Assembly (NCBI GenBank): GCA_000688615.1
Contig: JHVA01000001.1
Coordinates: 682,001-746,000, forward strand
DNA from: Acidobacteriaceae bacterium KBS 146
GTDB taxonomy: Bacteria > Acidobacteriota > Terriglobia > Terriglobales > Acidobacteriaceae
Length of the DNA stretch: 64,000 nt
Direction of reading: 5' to 3'
Of this stretch, positions 1 to 8,433 are shown one piece after another. The notes under the pieces were generated by a model. The model ran no database searches, was not told the DNA's origin, and was given only the letters and a program-made list of their open reading frames with translations. Each line of letters starts with the position of its first letter. Within the stretch, counting starts at the first letter, position 1. Both the position numbers and the translations under genes were made by a program.

Positions 1-904
1 ATCCTCGTATCCGGTTCGCAAATGACATGGTGCCTCCGCGTGCGAGAATCCAGAGTTTCTCTCCGGCAGGAACACTGATACGCCGCGAAAAAACATCCCC
101 CCGGGCTGCTGCGATTCGATGTAGCAGGCGGTGATAGATAGCGACCAGAACCCACAAGGCTGCCCTGCTGTCTGCATCAATCAAGGGAAGGAGCTTTTCC
201 GCCGATTGGTAGTACTGCTCTGCGCGGGCGGCAAGAGTGGAGAACATCTCGCGGTTCGCAGACGAGATCACGGCGCCTGCCGCCAGTGCATTGACTGTTT
301 CGACCGTCATGCCATACTCGCGAAGCATATCGAGGGGAAGATAGATGCGGCCACGCTCGGCATCCTCTTTTACATCGCGCAGGATGTTTGTCAGCTGAAA
401 GGCAACGCCGGTTTCCTCGGCTAGTTTTTCCGCGCGAGAATCGGTGTAGCCGAAGATACGGATGCACACCAGCCCGACGACGGAAGCAACCAGGTAGCAG
501 TACCGGTAAAGCTCTTCGAACGAAGCGAATGTCTGCATTTGCCCGGCATCGGCAGGGCGGGGATCGAGATCCATCGTAGTTCCCTGCACCAGCTCCTCGA
601 GCAGTTCATTGGATATGTGGAAACGCTGCTGGGAGTCAGTAAGGGCGAGAAAAACGGGATCCTGCGTGGGAGCACCGCTACGAGCCTGGCGCCATTGCTC
701 TACCCATTCGGCCATGAGGATGCGACGCTGTTCAATGGGCATCGATTCATCATCTGCAATGTCGTCGGCGCGGCGCATAAAAGCATAAACGGCACACATG
801 GCATCACTTTTGTGTTGCGGGAGCACCCGAAAAGAGTAATAGAAGTTCTTGGCTTCCCGCCTTGCGATCTCCCTGCAGGCTGCATACGCTTCTGCAATCG
901 TCAC
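1..904 (-). CDS. hpnD: Presqualene diphosphate synthase HpnD, 3' part cut by window edge
   Basis: Trans-isoprenyl diphosphate synthase family. HpnD condenses two farnesyl diphosphates to presqualene diphosphate for hopanoid and squalene synthesis. Reading the minus strand from a GTG at 904 gives an open frame of 301 codons with no stop before base 1, so the C-terminus lies outside the window. Both Asp-rich motifs are visible: RRADDIADDE (residues 44-53) and QLTNILRDVKED. The N-terminal block AKNFYYSFRVLPQHKSDAM is typical of the family. The GTG overlaps the TGA of hpnC (GTGA, 901-904), which implies translational coupling and fixes the start. Function is well supported by motifs and by the adjacent hpnC. 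Confidence 0.9.
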   Translation of the reverse strand, partial: MTIAEAYAACREIARREAKNFYYSFRVLPQHKSDAMCAVYAFMRRADDIADDESMPIEQRRILMAEWVEQWRQARSGAPTQDPVFLALTDSQQRFHISNELLEELVQGTTMDLDPRPADAGQMQTFASFEELYRYCYLVASVVGLVCIRIFGYTDSRAEKLAEETGVAFQLTNILRDVKEDAERGRIYLPLDMLREYGMTVETVNALAAGAVISSANREMFSTLAARAEQYYQSAEKLLPLIDADSRAALWVLVAIYHRLLHRIAAARGDVFSRRISVPAGEKLWILARGGTMSFANRIRG

Positions 905-1842
905 CAGGAGATCCTCGATCGAAGTTTTTCTATCAAGGAGCCGGCGAGGAGACTTACCTTTTTTACCTTCGTGACGACGGGCCGACCACGGAGAACATCG
1001 TAATCTTGCGCCACGATGCCATCCAGAATGGCATCGCCTCCCTTGCGAAACAGGTTGAGGGTGACCGCAAGATCGCGATCGACGTAGCGTGTGATCTCTC
1101 CGCCCTCGGCGAGCATGACGCGGGTCCGAACCACAAGATCCTGAATCATCGCGCCGAACTCCGGCGTGAAGACACGCCCTGCGATCTGGCCTTCATCGAT
1201 GTGAAAATGCTCCATGGACTCTTCGGGCAGATAGCGGCGGCCGCGCTCTTTATCTTCCACAACGTCCTGCCAGAAGTTGGCCAACTGGAGCGCCGTGCAT
1301 ATTTTGTCGGACAGCAGTGCTGTCGATTCTTCGCGATGACCGCACACGAGGAGCACGAGTCTGCCGACTGGATTTGCCGAGTAGTGGGAATAGTGAAGCA
1401 GTTCGTCCCACGTCTCGTACTCTGTCTTTACCTGATCCATGTGAAACGCAGCCAGCAGGTCATGGAAGAGCTGGCGTGGGAGATCGCAGGCCTCAATCGT
1501 CTCATGCAACGCTACGAAGACGGGATGTGTAGACCGTTCAGGGGCGTCATAGCATTCGTCCAGCATCGAACCCCAGGCATCCAACAGCCGCGTAGCAATG
1601 GCTGGATTTTCGACCTCGTCCCCCAGATCGTCGGCGACACGGCAGTAGGCGTAAATGTTTTCGAAATGCTGCCTTGCGCGGACCGGAACAAAGATGGTCG
1701 CCACGTGAAAGTTTTCATAGTGCGAGCGGGTCAGATCGCGGCACCAGGCCTGGGCTTCTTCGAGGGTGGGCCGGGTCAGCGGCGTCAGATATTGATGAGG
1801 CGCTCCCAGCAGCGCGTGCTCTGAAGCACTGAGCTCGGTCAC
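901..1842 (-). CDS. hpnC: Hydroxysqualene synthase HpnC
   Basis: A 313-residue squalene/phytoene synthase-type protein. In the three-enzyme HpnCDE route, HpnC converts presqualene diphosphate to hydroxysqualene. The first Asp-rich motif DDLGDE is at residues 71-76; the second, QLANFWQDVVED, is at 186-197 and is followed by RGRRYLP. Length is normal for the family. The start is GTG at 1842, overlapping the TGA of the upstream dehydrogenase by four bases, and its own TGA overlaps the hpnD start, so the three genes read as one coupled unit. The third enzyme, hpnE, is not in the window and may lie beyond the left edge. Confidence 0.92.
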   Translation of the reverse strand: MTELSASEHALLGAPHQYLTPLTRPTLEEAQAWCRDLTRSHYENFHVATIFVPVRARQHFENIYAYCRVADDLGDEVENPAIATRLLDAWGSMLDECYDAPERSTHPVFVALHETIEACDLPRQLFHDLLAAFHMDQVKTEYETWDELLHYSHYSANPVGRLVLLVCGHREESTALLSDKICTALQLANFWQDVVEDKERGRRYLPEESMEHFHIDEGQIAGRVFTPEFGAMIQDLVVRTRVMLAEGGEITRYVDRDLAVTLNLFRKGGDAILDGIVAQDYDVLRGRPVVTKVKKVSLLAGSLIEKLRSRISW

Positions 1843-2906
1843 TGCGACTCTCCTTCAGGAAAGACCGCGGTCTTGATGTCGCGCGATCCTCCTTTCCGAG
1901 TCAGCATGCGGGAGAAGAGCTCTGGCACCTGATCGAGCCGCACACGATCTGTAATCGCTTCTGCGCAGTGGAAACGACCGCTTGTGATCAGCTCAAAGGC
2001 GGTACGGCAGGTCGATGGTGTGTGATGGAAGCTGGCTTTGAGGGTGATATCCCCGTAATGGAGCCGATTCGTGTCGAACTGCACCCTGGTTCCACTGGGA
2101 GGCCCACCGAAAAGGTTAACAACACCGCCTTTGCGCACCATATCGACGGCCCATTCCCAGGTAGTCGGCGTGGCAACCGCTTCAATGACGGAGTCAGCAC
2201 CTCGACCCTCCCCAGTGAGGGCACGGGTAGCGGCTACAACATTCTCGACAGCCGTGGTCTGCACGACCTGCGACGCGCCAAATAACTTTGCCGTGGCCAC
2301 CTGGTCATCACGTTTGACGACCGCGATCACCTTCATTCCGGCGAGCTGGGCAACATGCATGAACATCAGACCAATGGGACCGGCGCCAATGATCACCATC
2401 GTGTCGCCCGGAGTGGCTGCCGTTTCCTCGAGACCACGAACGACACAGGCCAGAGGCTCGGTGAGCGCCGCATGCTCAAAGGGAACCCCGTCAGGGATCA
2501 GAAGGGTGTTCTTCTCAACGATCCGTGCGGGGATGCGAATATATTCTGCGTAAGCGCCGTTATTGAAGAGAAGGTCCTCGCAAAGATTCTGCTGCCCGCG
2601 AAGGCAGAAAAAACACCGGTCGCAAGGGGCAGAGTTCAGGGCAACGACGCGGTCCCCCGGGCGAAAATTTGCGACCCCGGGGCCCACCTCGGCTACGGTT
2701 CCCGCCACCTCGTGTCCGAATGGGATCGGCGGTTTCAGCATCATGGCGTGATAACCACGCCTGTAAACCTTCAGATCGGTTCCACAGGTAAGGGCCGCTC
2801 CGACACGTACGACCAGTTCGCCCTCCTCTGCGCGAGGGGTCGCGATCTGCTCCAGACGCAGGTCTTCCTTTCCGTAGAGGACCGCCGCGATCATCTTCTG
2901 ATCCAT
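1839..2906 (-). CDS. Zinc-dependent medium-chain alcohol dehydrogenase, first gene of the hpnCD unit
   Basis: MDR-family NAD(P)-dependent dehydrogenase, about 355 residues. The catalytic-zinc region has CGTD and GHE. The structural-zinc lobe has four cysteines in C-x2-C-x2-C-x7-C spacing (CDRCFFCLRGQQNLC). The Rossmann loop is GAGPIG. The substrate cannot be read from sequence; the family includes threonine and sorbitol dehydrogenases. The same frame stays open to 3812, but that extension is antisense to mlaE and does not look like protein. Starts at 2906 (MDQKMIAAV) or 2894 (MIAAV) are both possible; 2906 has GAGAAG about nine bases upstream. The stop overlaps hpnC. Confidence 0.85.
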   Translation of the reverse strand: MDQKMIAAVLYGKEDLRLEQIATPRAEEGELVVRVGAALTCGTDLKVYRRGYHAMMLKPPIPFGHEVAGTVAEVGPGVANFRPGDRVVALNSAPCDRCFFCLRGQQNLCEDLLFNNGAYAEYIRIPARIVEKNTLLIPDGVPFEHAALTEPLACVVRGLEETAATPGDTMVIIGAGPIGLMFMHVAQLAGMKVIAVVKRDDQVATAKLFGASQVVQTTAVENVVAATRALTGEGRGADSVIEAVATPTTWEWAVDMVRKGGVVNLFGGPPSGTRVQFDTNRLHYGDITLKASFHHTPSTCRTAFELITSGRFHCAEAITDRVRLDQVPELFSRMLTRKGGSRDIKTAVFPEGESQ

Positions 2907-2964
2907 CCTTACTATCTTCTCATCCCGCGGGGTTTGTTTCCTATCCTTATCCGCAACTACTAGA

Positions 2965-3002
2965 ATCAGATGCAATCCCGTCGTGTCGGTCGCGCATCTG
3001 AT
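2965..3002. promoter_or_regulatory. Inverted repeat between divergent dehydrogenase and mlaE, possible operator
   Basis: ATCAGATGC (2965-2973) and its exact reverse complement GCATCTGAT (2994-3002) are separated by 20 bases. They lie in the 117-bp gap between the divergent starts at 2906 and 3024. The size and position suit a dimeric regulator site or an mRNA leader hairpin on the mlaE side. No regulator gene is adjacent. Confidence 0.4.
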
Positions 3003-3023
3003 ACTCTGAGCCACAGATAAGAC

Positions 3024-3803
3024 ATGCCCTTCGTCTCTCCAGAGGACTTCGCAAAACAGAAGGTTGCCGCCGTCCAGGATTACTCTACCCTTTCCTGGCA
3101 AGCTGTAACTGCGATCTTTTCTCGCCCGCGATACTGGGCGGACATTTACACCCAGATGGACTCTATCGGCGTAGGATCCATGCCGATTATCGTGCTTACT
3201 GGCTTTTTTACGGGTTGCGTTCTCGCCCTCCAGTCCGCCACGTCGCTTAAGGCCTTTGGGGCCATTAGCATGACCGGGAATCTGGTCGCTCTCTCCATGG
3301 TCAAGGAGCTTGGCCCTGTACTGACGGGGTTGATGGTATCGGGCCGAAATGCGGCGGGAATGGCCTCTGAGATCGGCTCCATGCGAGTTACGGAGCAGAT
3401 CGATGCCATGCGAGCCCTGGGAACAGATCCAGTCAGGAAGCTGGTTACGCCGCGGCTGTATGCCACGATCTTCATGCTGTTTTTCCTCACCATCGTAGCC
3501 GACGCGGTCGGAATCGCCGGTGGCGCCCTTGTCAGCGTGGCTTTGCTTGGATTGAATGCCTCCTCCTATTTCCATGCCTCTTACCGTGCCCTTGAGTATG
3601 CGGACGTCGTCCAGGGGCTCACAAAGCCTCTCTTCTCGGCGTTCATCATTGCGACGGTGGGGTGCTACTTTGGCATGAACACCAAAGGTGGAACTCAGGG
3701 CGTTGGCCGGTCGACCACCCAGGCGGTGGTCATCTCGTCGGTCTTTATCATCATCGTTGACTTTATTGTCAGCCGTGCCATGATCGGAATCTTCGGCAGG
3801 TAG
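3024..3803 (+). CDS. mlaE: MlaE-type phospholipid ABC transporter permease
   Basis: A 259-residue permease of the MlaE/YrbE family, the membrane subunit of Mce-type lipid transporters that move phospholipids between the inner and outer membranes. There is an N-terminal amphipathic stretch, then hydrophobic segments near residues 50-75, 145-175 and 200-255. The conserved family core KELGPVLTGLMVSGR, followed by an acidic/methionine-rich loop (EIGSMRVTEQIDAMRALG), is plain. The ATPase gene follows after eight bases. No MlaD (MCE-domain) gene is adjacent, which is unusual for a complete system. Confidence 0.9.
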   Translation: MPFVSPEDFAKQKVAAVQDYSTLSWQAVTAIFSRPRYWADIYTQMDSIGVGSMPIIVLTGFFTGCVLALQSATSLKAFGAISMTGNLVALSMVKELGPVLTGLMVSGRNAAGMASEIGSMRVTEQIDAMRALGTDPVRKLVTPRLYATIFMLFFLTIVADAVGIAGGALVSVALLGLNASSYFHASYRALEYADVVQGLTKPLFSAFIIATVGCYFGMNTKGGTQGVGRSTTQAVVISSVFIIIVDFIVSRAMIGIFGR

Positions 3804-3811
3804 GTCGAGCA

Positions 3812-4654
3812 ATGGCCAACGAAATCCTCACCTCCACCAGTTCCCCGCAGACGGGTCTTGACGAACAGACTGCCGTCGTGGATTTCCAGGGTGTCTCCAT
3901 CGCCTTTGATCAGAAGACGGTTCTGGATGACATCTCCTTTACCGTTGCCCGCGGAGAGACCCGAATTATCCTCGGACCTGCCGGGGGTGGGAAATCCGTT
4001 CTCATGAAGCTGGCAAATGGCCTGCTCCGCCCAAGTTCAGGAACGATTCGAATCTTCGGCGAGGAGATCAATCACATGCCTGAGAGAGACCTCTTCAAGC
4101 TGCGGGCAAAGATCGGAATGGTATTCCAGGAGTCAGCCCTCTTCGATTCCCTCTCCGTGGAAGATAACGTGGCCTACCGTCTGCATGAGGAACATGTTTC
4201 GGAGGCGGAGGCTCATGAACGAGTGGTGGAAGCGCTTAAATTCGTAGAGCTCGAGCAGGCAATCCAGAAGTTTCCTTCTGAACTTTCAGGCGGCATGCGG
4301 AGGCGGGTCTCCATTGCTCGCGCCATTATCTCCAAGCCCGACCTGATTCTCTATGACTCTCCGACCGGGGGTCTTGATCCGATCACTTCGACCACCATCG
4401 TCGAGCTGGTCATGAAGCAACGAGACGTGAGCCATACGACGTCGCTGATGATCACTCATCGCCTGCAGGATGCCTTCACGCTCGCGATGAACCGGTTTGA
4501 TCCGGAGACAGGAAAGATGCGGCCGATACCGGATGGAGGCGTAGACGAGAGCACGAAATTTCTGGTGCTCAATGAAGGTAAGATTGTCTTCGACGGAACT
4601 ACCCTTGAGCTCGTACAGACGCAGGACCCCTGGCTGCGAGACTATCTCTCCTGA
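3812..4654 (+). CDS. mlaF: MlaF-type ABC transporter ATPase with atypical Walker B
   Basis: A 280-residue ABC ATPase paired with MlaE. Walker A is GPAGGGKS (residues 55-62), the Q-loop glutamine is near 106, the signature is LSGGMRRR (159-165) and the switch histidine is near 216. The Walker B segment reads LILYDSPTGGLDP, so the residue after Asp182 is Ser183, encoded TCT, where the family has the catalytic glutamate. A region after the switch histidine is longer than in compact ATPases (DPETGKMRPIPDGG). The 3' end overlaps the convergent flavin-reductase gene by 13 bases. Assignment to the Mla/Mce family rests on the MlaE neighbour. Confidence 0.88.
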   Translation: MANEILTSTSSPQTGLDEQTAVVDFQGVSIAFDQKTVLDDISFTVARGETRIILGPAGGGKSVLMKLANGLLRPSSGTIRIFGEEINHMPERDLFKLRAKIGMVFQESALFDSLSVEDNVAYRLHEEHVSEAEAHERVVEALKFVELEQAIQKFPSELSGGMRRRVSIARAIISKPDLILYDSPTGGLDPITSTTIVELVMKQRDVSHTTSLMITHRLQDAFTLAMNRFDPETGKMRPIPDGGVDESTKFLVLNEGKIVFDGTTLELVQTQDPWLRDYLS

Positions 4655-5295
4655 GGATCTTCCCCTCTCCTTTTTTCCCACTGCTCATAAGGAATTCTGG
4701 GAATAGTCAGGAAGCTGTCGCGTGTGCGCACGTACGAGCCGAGCCCATTCATTCGTCCGATGGCGTGCAGCTCTTCGGCACGAATGTAGGGGCCCGGGTC
4801 GACGTACTGATCGTCGACATAGATGGAGACGACGCGGCCAAGAATGATGCGTGATCGTCCTATCTCGAGCGTGGTGTGCTCCCTGCACTCGAGTGCTGCA
4901 TGGGCACTGGCAATCCTGGGAACCTTGACCACCGCGGAAGGCGCCGCCTCAAGGTTGGCCATCTCGAGCTCCGAGATACCTGCCGGAAAGTCAGTCGCAC
5001 AGATATTCATCTGTTGCGCGATGTCTTCAGTAACGACATTAATGACGAACTCGCCGGAGCGCCCGATATTCCGCGCCGTATCCTTTGGGACCGGCTGGTC
5101 CGCAGGTCGGTTGGCCACTCCGATGCCCACGATAGGTGGATCGGTGCAGAGGTAGTTGTATGCACTGAAGGGAGCAGCGTTGAGAGCACCGTTCTCCTCC
5201 ATGGTTGTTATCAGGGCAATAGGCCTGGGAGCAACCAACCCGATCAGCAGGTTATAGATCTCCCTGGGCTTTGCCATCTCAAGGTCAAATATCAC
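4642..5295 (-). CDS. Flavin reductase-like / FMN-binding split-barrel protein
   Basis: A 217-residue protein of the flavin reductase-like family (split-barrel FMN-binding fold, NADH:flavin oxidoreductase or 4-hydroxyphenylacetate 3-monooxygenase reductase relatives). The N-terminal block NLLIGLVAPRPIALITTM and the following AAPFSAYNYLCTDPPIVGIG are typical of the family's FMN-binding strands. A GAGGAG ribosome site lies about 11-12 bases before the ATG at 5295. It is monocistronic and convergent with mlaF. The partner enzyme, if any, is unknown. Confidence 0.82.
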   Translation of the reverse strand: MIFDLEMAKPREIYNLLIGLVAPRPIALITTMEENGALNAAPFSAYNYLCTDPPIVGIGVANRPADQPVPKDTARNIGRSGEFVINVVTEDIAQQMNICATDFPAGISELEMANLEAAPSAVVKVPRIASAHAALECREHTTLEIGRSRIILGRVVSIYVDDQYVDPGPYIRAEELHAIGRMNGLGSYVRTRDSFLTIPRIPYEQWEKRRGEDPQER

Positions 5296-5501
5296 GGAGT
5301 GAAACTCCTCGTTTCTTTTAGACGCCGCCGAAACTTAATTGAGCCACGTTTGCTGTCCTGATTGCTTCGTACGTCTGGCAACCATCAGGGAGTGTAAAGA
5401 TGGCACCAATGACAAGTCGTGATCAACACAGCCCGGTGCTACCTTTGCCCCAAAGGATACCTCTTTGACGATCGTCGCGTTCTCTTTGAAGGGTCTGAAC
5501 C

Positions 5502-6815
5502 TCAAGTGGTTTCATGGCTGGAGACAGGAACCTTTTCCGCGACGGTCCAGTCTTCCCCGCGAGCCTCCCGCCCCAGGCCGGTGATCAGGGCAATTGCCAG
5601 GGCTCCAATGACCACGGTCCACGACATGACCGCGTTGAGCACACCACCCGAAAAATGTTGCGCAAGTTTCGCCTGGAAGACTCCATTTCTTGATGAGACC
5701 AGGTTTCCGAGCTGATAGGTAAAGCCTGGAAAGACAGCACGGACAGGTGCAGGAGCCAGTTCATTGAGATGCGCCGGGATCACGCCGAAGGCTCCCTGTA
5801 CTGCGAACTGCATCAGAAAGCCTCCAAGTGCGAGCAAAGGAACGGTGTGGGACCACGCCCAGAGTGGGATCATCGGAATCGCGCAGAGTGCCGCAATAAT
5901 GATCATCCTCTTCCGACCCCAGCGCTCCGAAAGAGCCCCGCAGGTAATACCGCCCAACATGGCTCCTATGTTGGAGATCACCACGATAAATCCGACCCTG
6001 CTGGGGTCTAGGCCATGATCCTTCTCCAGCAGCGTTGGATAGAGATCCTGGGTTCCGTGGCTGAAAGAATTAAACGCAGTCATCAGAGCCACGAGGAAAA
6101 GGAAGGTTGGGAGATATTGAAGGATGTGACGGAGCTTGAGCTGTGAGCCTTTTTTCCCTTCGATACGCCGTCGTTGTTGAGCCTCGAGCCATGTTGGCGA
6201 TTCCTCAACCTTAAATTGCATATAGAAGGCCAGCAGCGCCGGCAGGGCACCAATCATAAACATGACACGCCACCCGGTCAGCATGCCCGTTCCATGAAGG
6301 TGCGGAAACAAGGTGCCATAAAGAGCAGCCGCCATCAGGTTGCCGACAACATAGCCTTCCTGCAACACGCCGGAAAAGAAGCCCCTTCTTTTGGCAGGCA
6401 TGGATTCCAGGGCGAGGGCTGCGCCCACTCCCCACTCTCCCCCCATTGCAATGCCAAACAACGCCCGGCACACCAGAAAGATAGACAAAGTGGGCGCAAA
6501 TGCCGAGGCCAGCTCAAAGATCGAGAACGCAATCACATTCACGATGAGCGTCGGCCGTCTTCCATATTTCTCAGCAAGCATCCCGAAGACGAGGGCGCCC
6601 AGAGGACGCATCGCCAAGGTCCAGAAGATCGCCTCGGCTATCTTGGGTATTCCTACATGAAAGTCTGCCGCAATTGCTTTAAGGCAGACTGTAAGGAGGA
6701 AGAAGTCGAAAGCATCCAGCGTCCATCCCAAAAAACAGGCACCAAAGGTACTTCGCTGAGTTGAAGTAAGAGACTTGAATTCCGAACGGAAACCCATATC
6801 GCGAGATGCTAGCAT
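5502..6815 (-). CDS. MFS transporter, sialate/carboxylate:H+ symporter-like
   Basis: A 437-residue major facilitator with twelve apparent hydrophobic segments. The loop after segment 2 (GMLAEKYGRRPTL) carries the family's GxxxDRxGRR-type motif, and its repeat in the second half is GALSERWGRKRM. The FLGWTLDAFDFF opening and the GGEWGVGAALALES segment resemble the SHS family (lactate, pyruvate and sialic acid porters). The substrate is an inference only. ATG 6797 (MGFRSEF) is an alternative start to 6815. It stands alone between a convergence-free gap and the divergent yceI-type gene. Confidence 0.82.
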   Translation of the reverse strand: MLASRDMGFRSEFKSLTSTQRSTFGACFLGWTLDAFDFFLLTVCLKAIAADFHVGIPKIAEAIFWTLAMRPLGALVFGMLAEKYGRRPTLIVNVIAFSIFELASAFAPTLSIFLVCRALFGIAMGGEWGVGAALALESMPAKRRGFFSGVLQEGYVVGNLMAAALYGTLFPHLHGTGMLTGWRVMFMIGALPALLAFYMQFKVEESPTWLEAQQRRRIEGKKGSQLKLRHILQYLPTFLFLVALMTAFNSFSHGTQDLYPTLLEKDHGLDPSRVGFIVVISNIGAMLGGITCGALSERWGRKRMIIIAALCAIPMIPLWAWSHTVPLLALGGFLMQFAVQGAFGVIPAHLNELAPAPVRAVFPGFTYQLGNLVSSRNGVFQAKLAQHFSGGVLNAVMSWTVVIGALAIALITGLGREARGEDWTVAEKVPVSSHETT

Positions 6816-6980
6816 CCAGGCTCGATGATGTCTCTAGATTGTCAAAAACAAAGGGGAGAAAGATTTCGATAGCGTTGACGTCATCTCCTCGTTAGAGTCA
6901 AAACAATCGATTTGCATGAACAATCCCTGCGTCACATTTTTTGCGAAACACTTCATCGAGTCGTAACTCTGTATCTATTA

Positions 6981-6990
6981 GAAAGAGGAA
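6981..6990 (+). promoter_or_regulatory. Ribosome binding site deciding the yceI-family start
   Basis: GAAAGAGGAA lies eight bases before ATG 6999. It selects that codon rather than the in-frame ATG at 6912, whose extra 29 residues do not resemble a signal peptide. Confidence 0.6.
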
Positions 6991-6998
6991 AACCCAGT

Positions 6999-7586
6999 AT
7001 GCGCAATCGATCTTTGATGGCCCTCGCTCTGTCCTTTGCTTCTGTGGTTTGTGTGAGCGCCGAGGCTCAAACCTCCACATGGACTATCGACCCCGCCCAC
7101 TCGAGCATCAACTTCGAGGTTCGCCACATGGGCGTCTCAAACGTTCACGGCTCCCTCACCGAAGTCAAAGGCACAGTGCTCTATGACGAGAAGGACGTCG
7201 CAAAATCCTCGGTTCAGGCGACCGCGGACACGGCGACGGTCAACACCAATAATGCGAAGCGAGACCAGGATTTGAAATCGCCCAACTTTTTCGATGTGGA
7301 GAAGAATCCGCAACTCAGTTTCAAGTCGACGTCACTTTCGAACGCAGATGGAAAACTTACACTGACCGGAGACCTTACCTTGAACGGCGTGACGAAGACG
7401 GTTACCTTGGACGTCGACGGACCCGCTCCTCCGCAGACCGACAAAAACGGCAAGACACGCAGCGGTTTTTCGGCGACGGGCAAGCTGAAGCGTACGGACT
7501 TCAATGTCGGCTCCAAGTATCCGAGCGCGGTCGTTGGCGAAGACGTGAAATTTTCGATCGACGTCGAGATCGACAAACAAAAATAG
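6999..7586 (+). CDS. YceI-family periplasmic lipocalin-like protein
   Basis: A 195-residue YceI-domain protein. The family folds as an extended beta-barrel that binds isoprenoid lipids in structures solved so far. The start at 6999 gives a clean signal peptide (MRNRSLMALALSFASVVCVSAEAQ), so the mature protein should be periplasmic. The family opening TWTIDPAHSSINFEVRHMG and the core DLKSPNFFDVEKNPQLSF and LTGDLTLNGVTKTVTLDV are all present. An intrinsic terminator follows 15 bases after the stop. The physiological ligand is not known. Confidence 0.9.
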   Translation: MRNRSLMALALSFASVVCVSAEAQTSTWTIDPAHSSINFEVRHMGVSNVHGSLTEVKGTVLYDEKDVAKSSVQATADTATVNTNNAKRDQDLKSPNFFDVEKNPQLSFKSTSLSNADGKLTLTGDLTLNGVTKTVTLDVDGPAPPQTDKNGKTRSGFSATGKLKRTDFNVGSKYPSAVVGEDVKFSIDVEIDKQK

Positions 7587-7601
7587 TGACCGGGCAACAA
7601 A

Positions 7602-7630
7602 AAGGGAGCCGCTTGGCTCCCTTCCCTTTC
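7602..7630. terminator. Intrinsic terminator between convergent genes
   Basis: AAGGGAGCC (7602-7610), loop GCTT, GGCTCCCTT (7615-7623): a perfect nine-pair stem followed by a pyrimidine run. It sits between the convergent YceI-family gene and the LuxR-type regulator and could serve both strands. Confidence 0.8.
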
Positions 7631-7646
7631 CTCAACTCCGCGATCG

Positions 7647-8429
7647 TTACATCTTTGCCCGCAGTGGCTGCATCGGTTCAGTCTGGGGCAACAGAACGCT
7701 ATCAATCTCCTGCGTGTATTTCTTGAGCAACTCATGATGCAGACAATAGAGTGCAAGCTCCAGCCGGTCTGATACCCCGAGTTTGTCGTAGACCTTGCGG
7801 AGATAGTTCTTGATGACCTGTTCGGTCGTGCCGATCTGATAGGCAATCTCTTTATTGCGCATGCCGCGGGTAATACAGCTGATAATCGCGAGCTCTTTCC
7901 GGGAGAGCTTCGGCTGGACCTTCGGATCGGTGAGATTCGAGGCCTGGGCTCGATAAGCTTCAATGACCCAGCTAATGGAGCGATTGTCGATCCAGGTCTC
8001 CCCCTCGGAGATCTTGCGTACGCACTTCACCAGGAGGTCTGGGGAGATGGATCGCGGCACCACGCCGCGCACGCCACGACGATAGAGCTCTACCGTGTTG
8101 GATTCGTCAGATTCCGTGACCTGAACGATGAGCTTCGCGTCCGGCGCACGTCGAACCAGTTCCGGAATCGCATCGATCGTACCGGCAATCAACTGCCCTT
8201 CCAGTACGACTACGTCAGTGGGATAACGCTGGAGTGCGGCGTAGAGGTTACCCAATGTCTCTACCTGAGCCACCACGCGGATGTCGTCTTCAAGTGCGAA
8301 GACCTTTCGCATACCAACTCGATAAATCGCTTGGGAGTCAGCAAGGATGACGCGAATTCCGCCTACGGATCCGTTGTCCTCTACACTCTCTTCAGTATCC
8401 CGGGAAGGATCGAAATGAACCACAGTCAT
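7647..8429 (-). CDS. LuxR/NarL-type regulator with degenerate receiver domain
   Basis: A 260-residue protein with a receiver-like domain (about 25-145) and a C-terminal LuxR helix-turn-helix (about 172-235: LSRKELAIISCITRGMRNKEIA, then TTEQVIKNYLRKVYDKLG). Three receiver hallmarks are changed. The phosphoacceptor position after DVVVL is Glu77 instead of Asp, the usual acidic pair is D31-S32, and the conserved lysine is Arg126 (VVPRS). It is therefore probably not controlled by ordinary Asp phosphorylation. The gene follows a PilZ gene by four bases, and no histidine kinase is adjacent. The link to c-di-GMP signalling is an inference from that neighbour. Confidence 0.85.
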   Translation of the reverse strand: MTVVHFDPSRDTEESVEDNGSVGGIRVILADSQAIYRVGMRKVFALEDDIRVVAQVETLGNLYAALQRYPTDVVVLEGQLIAGTIDAIPELVRRAPDAKLIVQVTESDESNTVELYRRGVRGVVPRSISPDLLVKCVRKISEGETWIDNRSISWVIEAYRAQASNLTDPKVQPKLSRKELAIISCITRGMRNKEIAYQIGTTEQVIKNYLRKVYDKLGVSDRLELALYCLHHELLKKYTQEIDSVLLPQTEPMQPLRAKM

Positions 8430-8433
8430 AAGA

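Noticed and set aside
862..1824. 320-residue plus-strand frame opposite hpnC
   Set aside because: It lies wholly antisense to hpnC, which has both Asp-rich motifs. The plus-strand translation shows no domain or ribosome site.
2907..3812. N-terminal extension of the zinc dehydrogenase frame
   Set aside because: About 300 extra residues are antisense to mlaE, highly charged and unlike protein. The family start fits 2906 or 2894.
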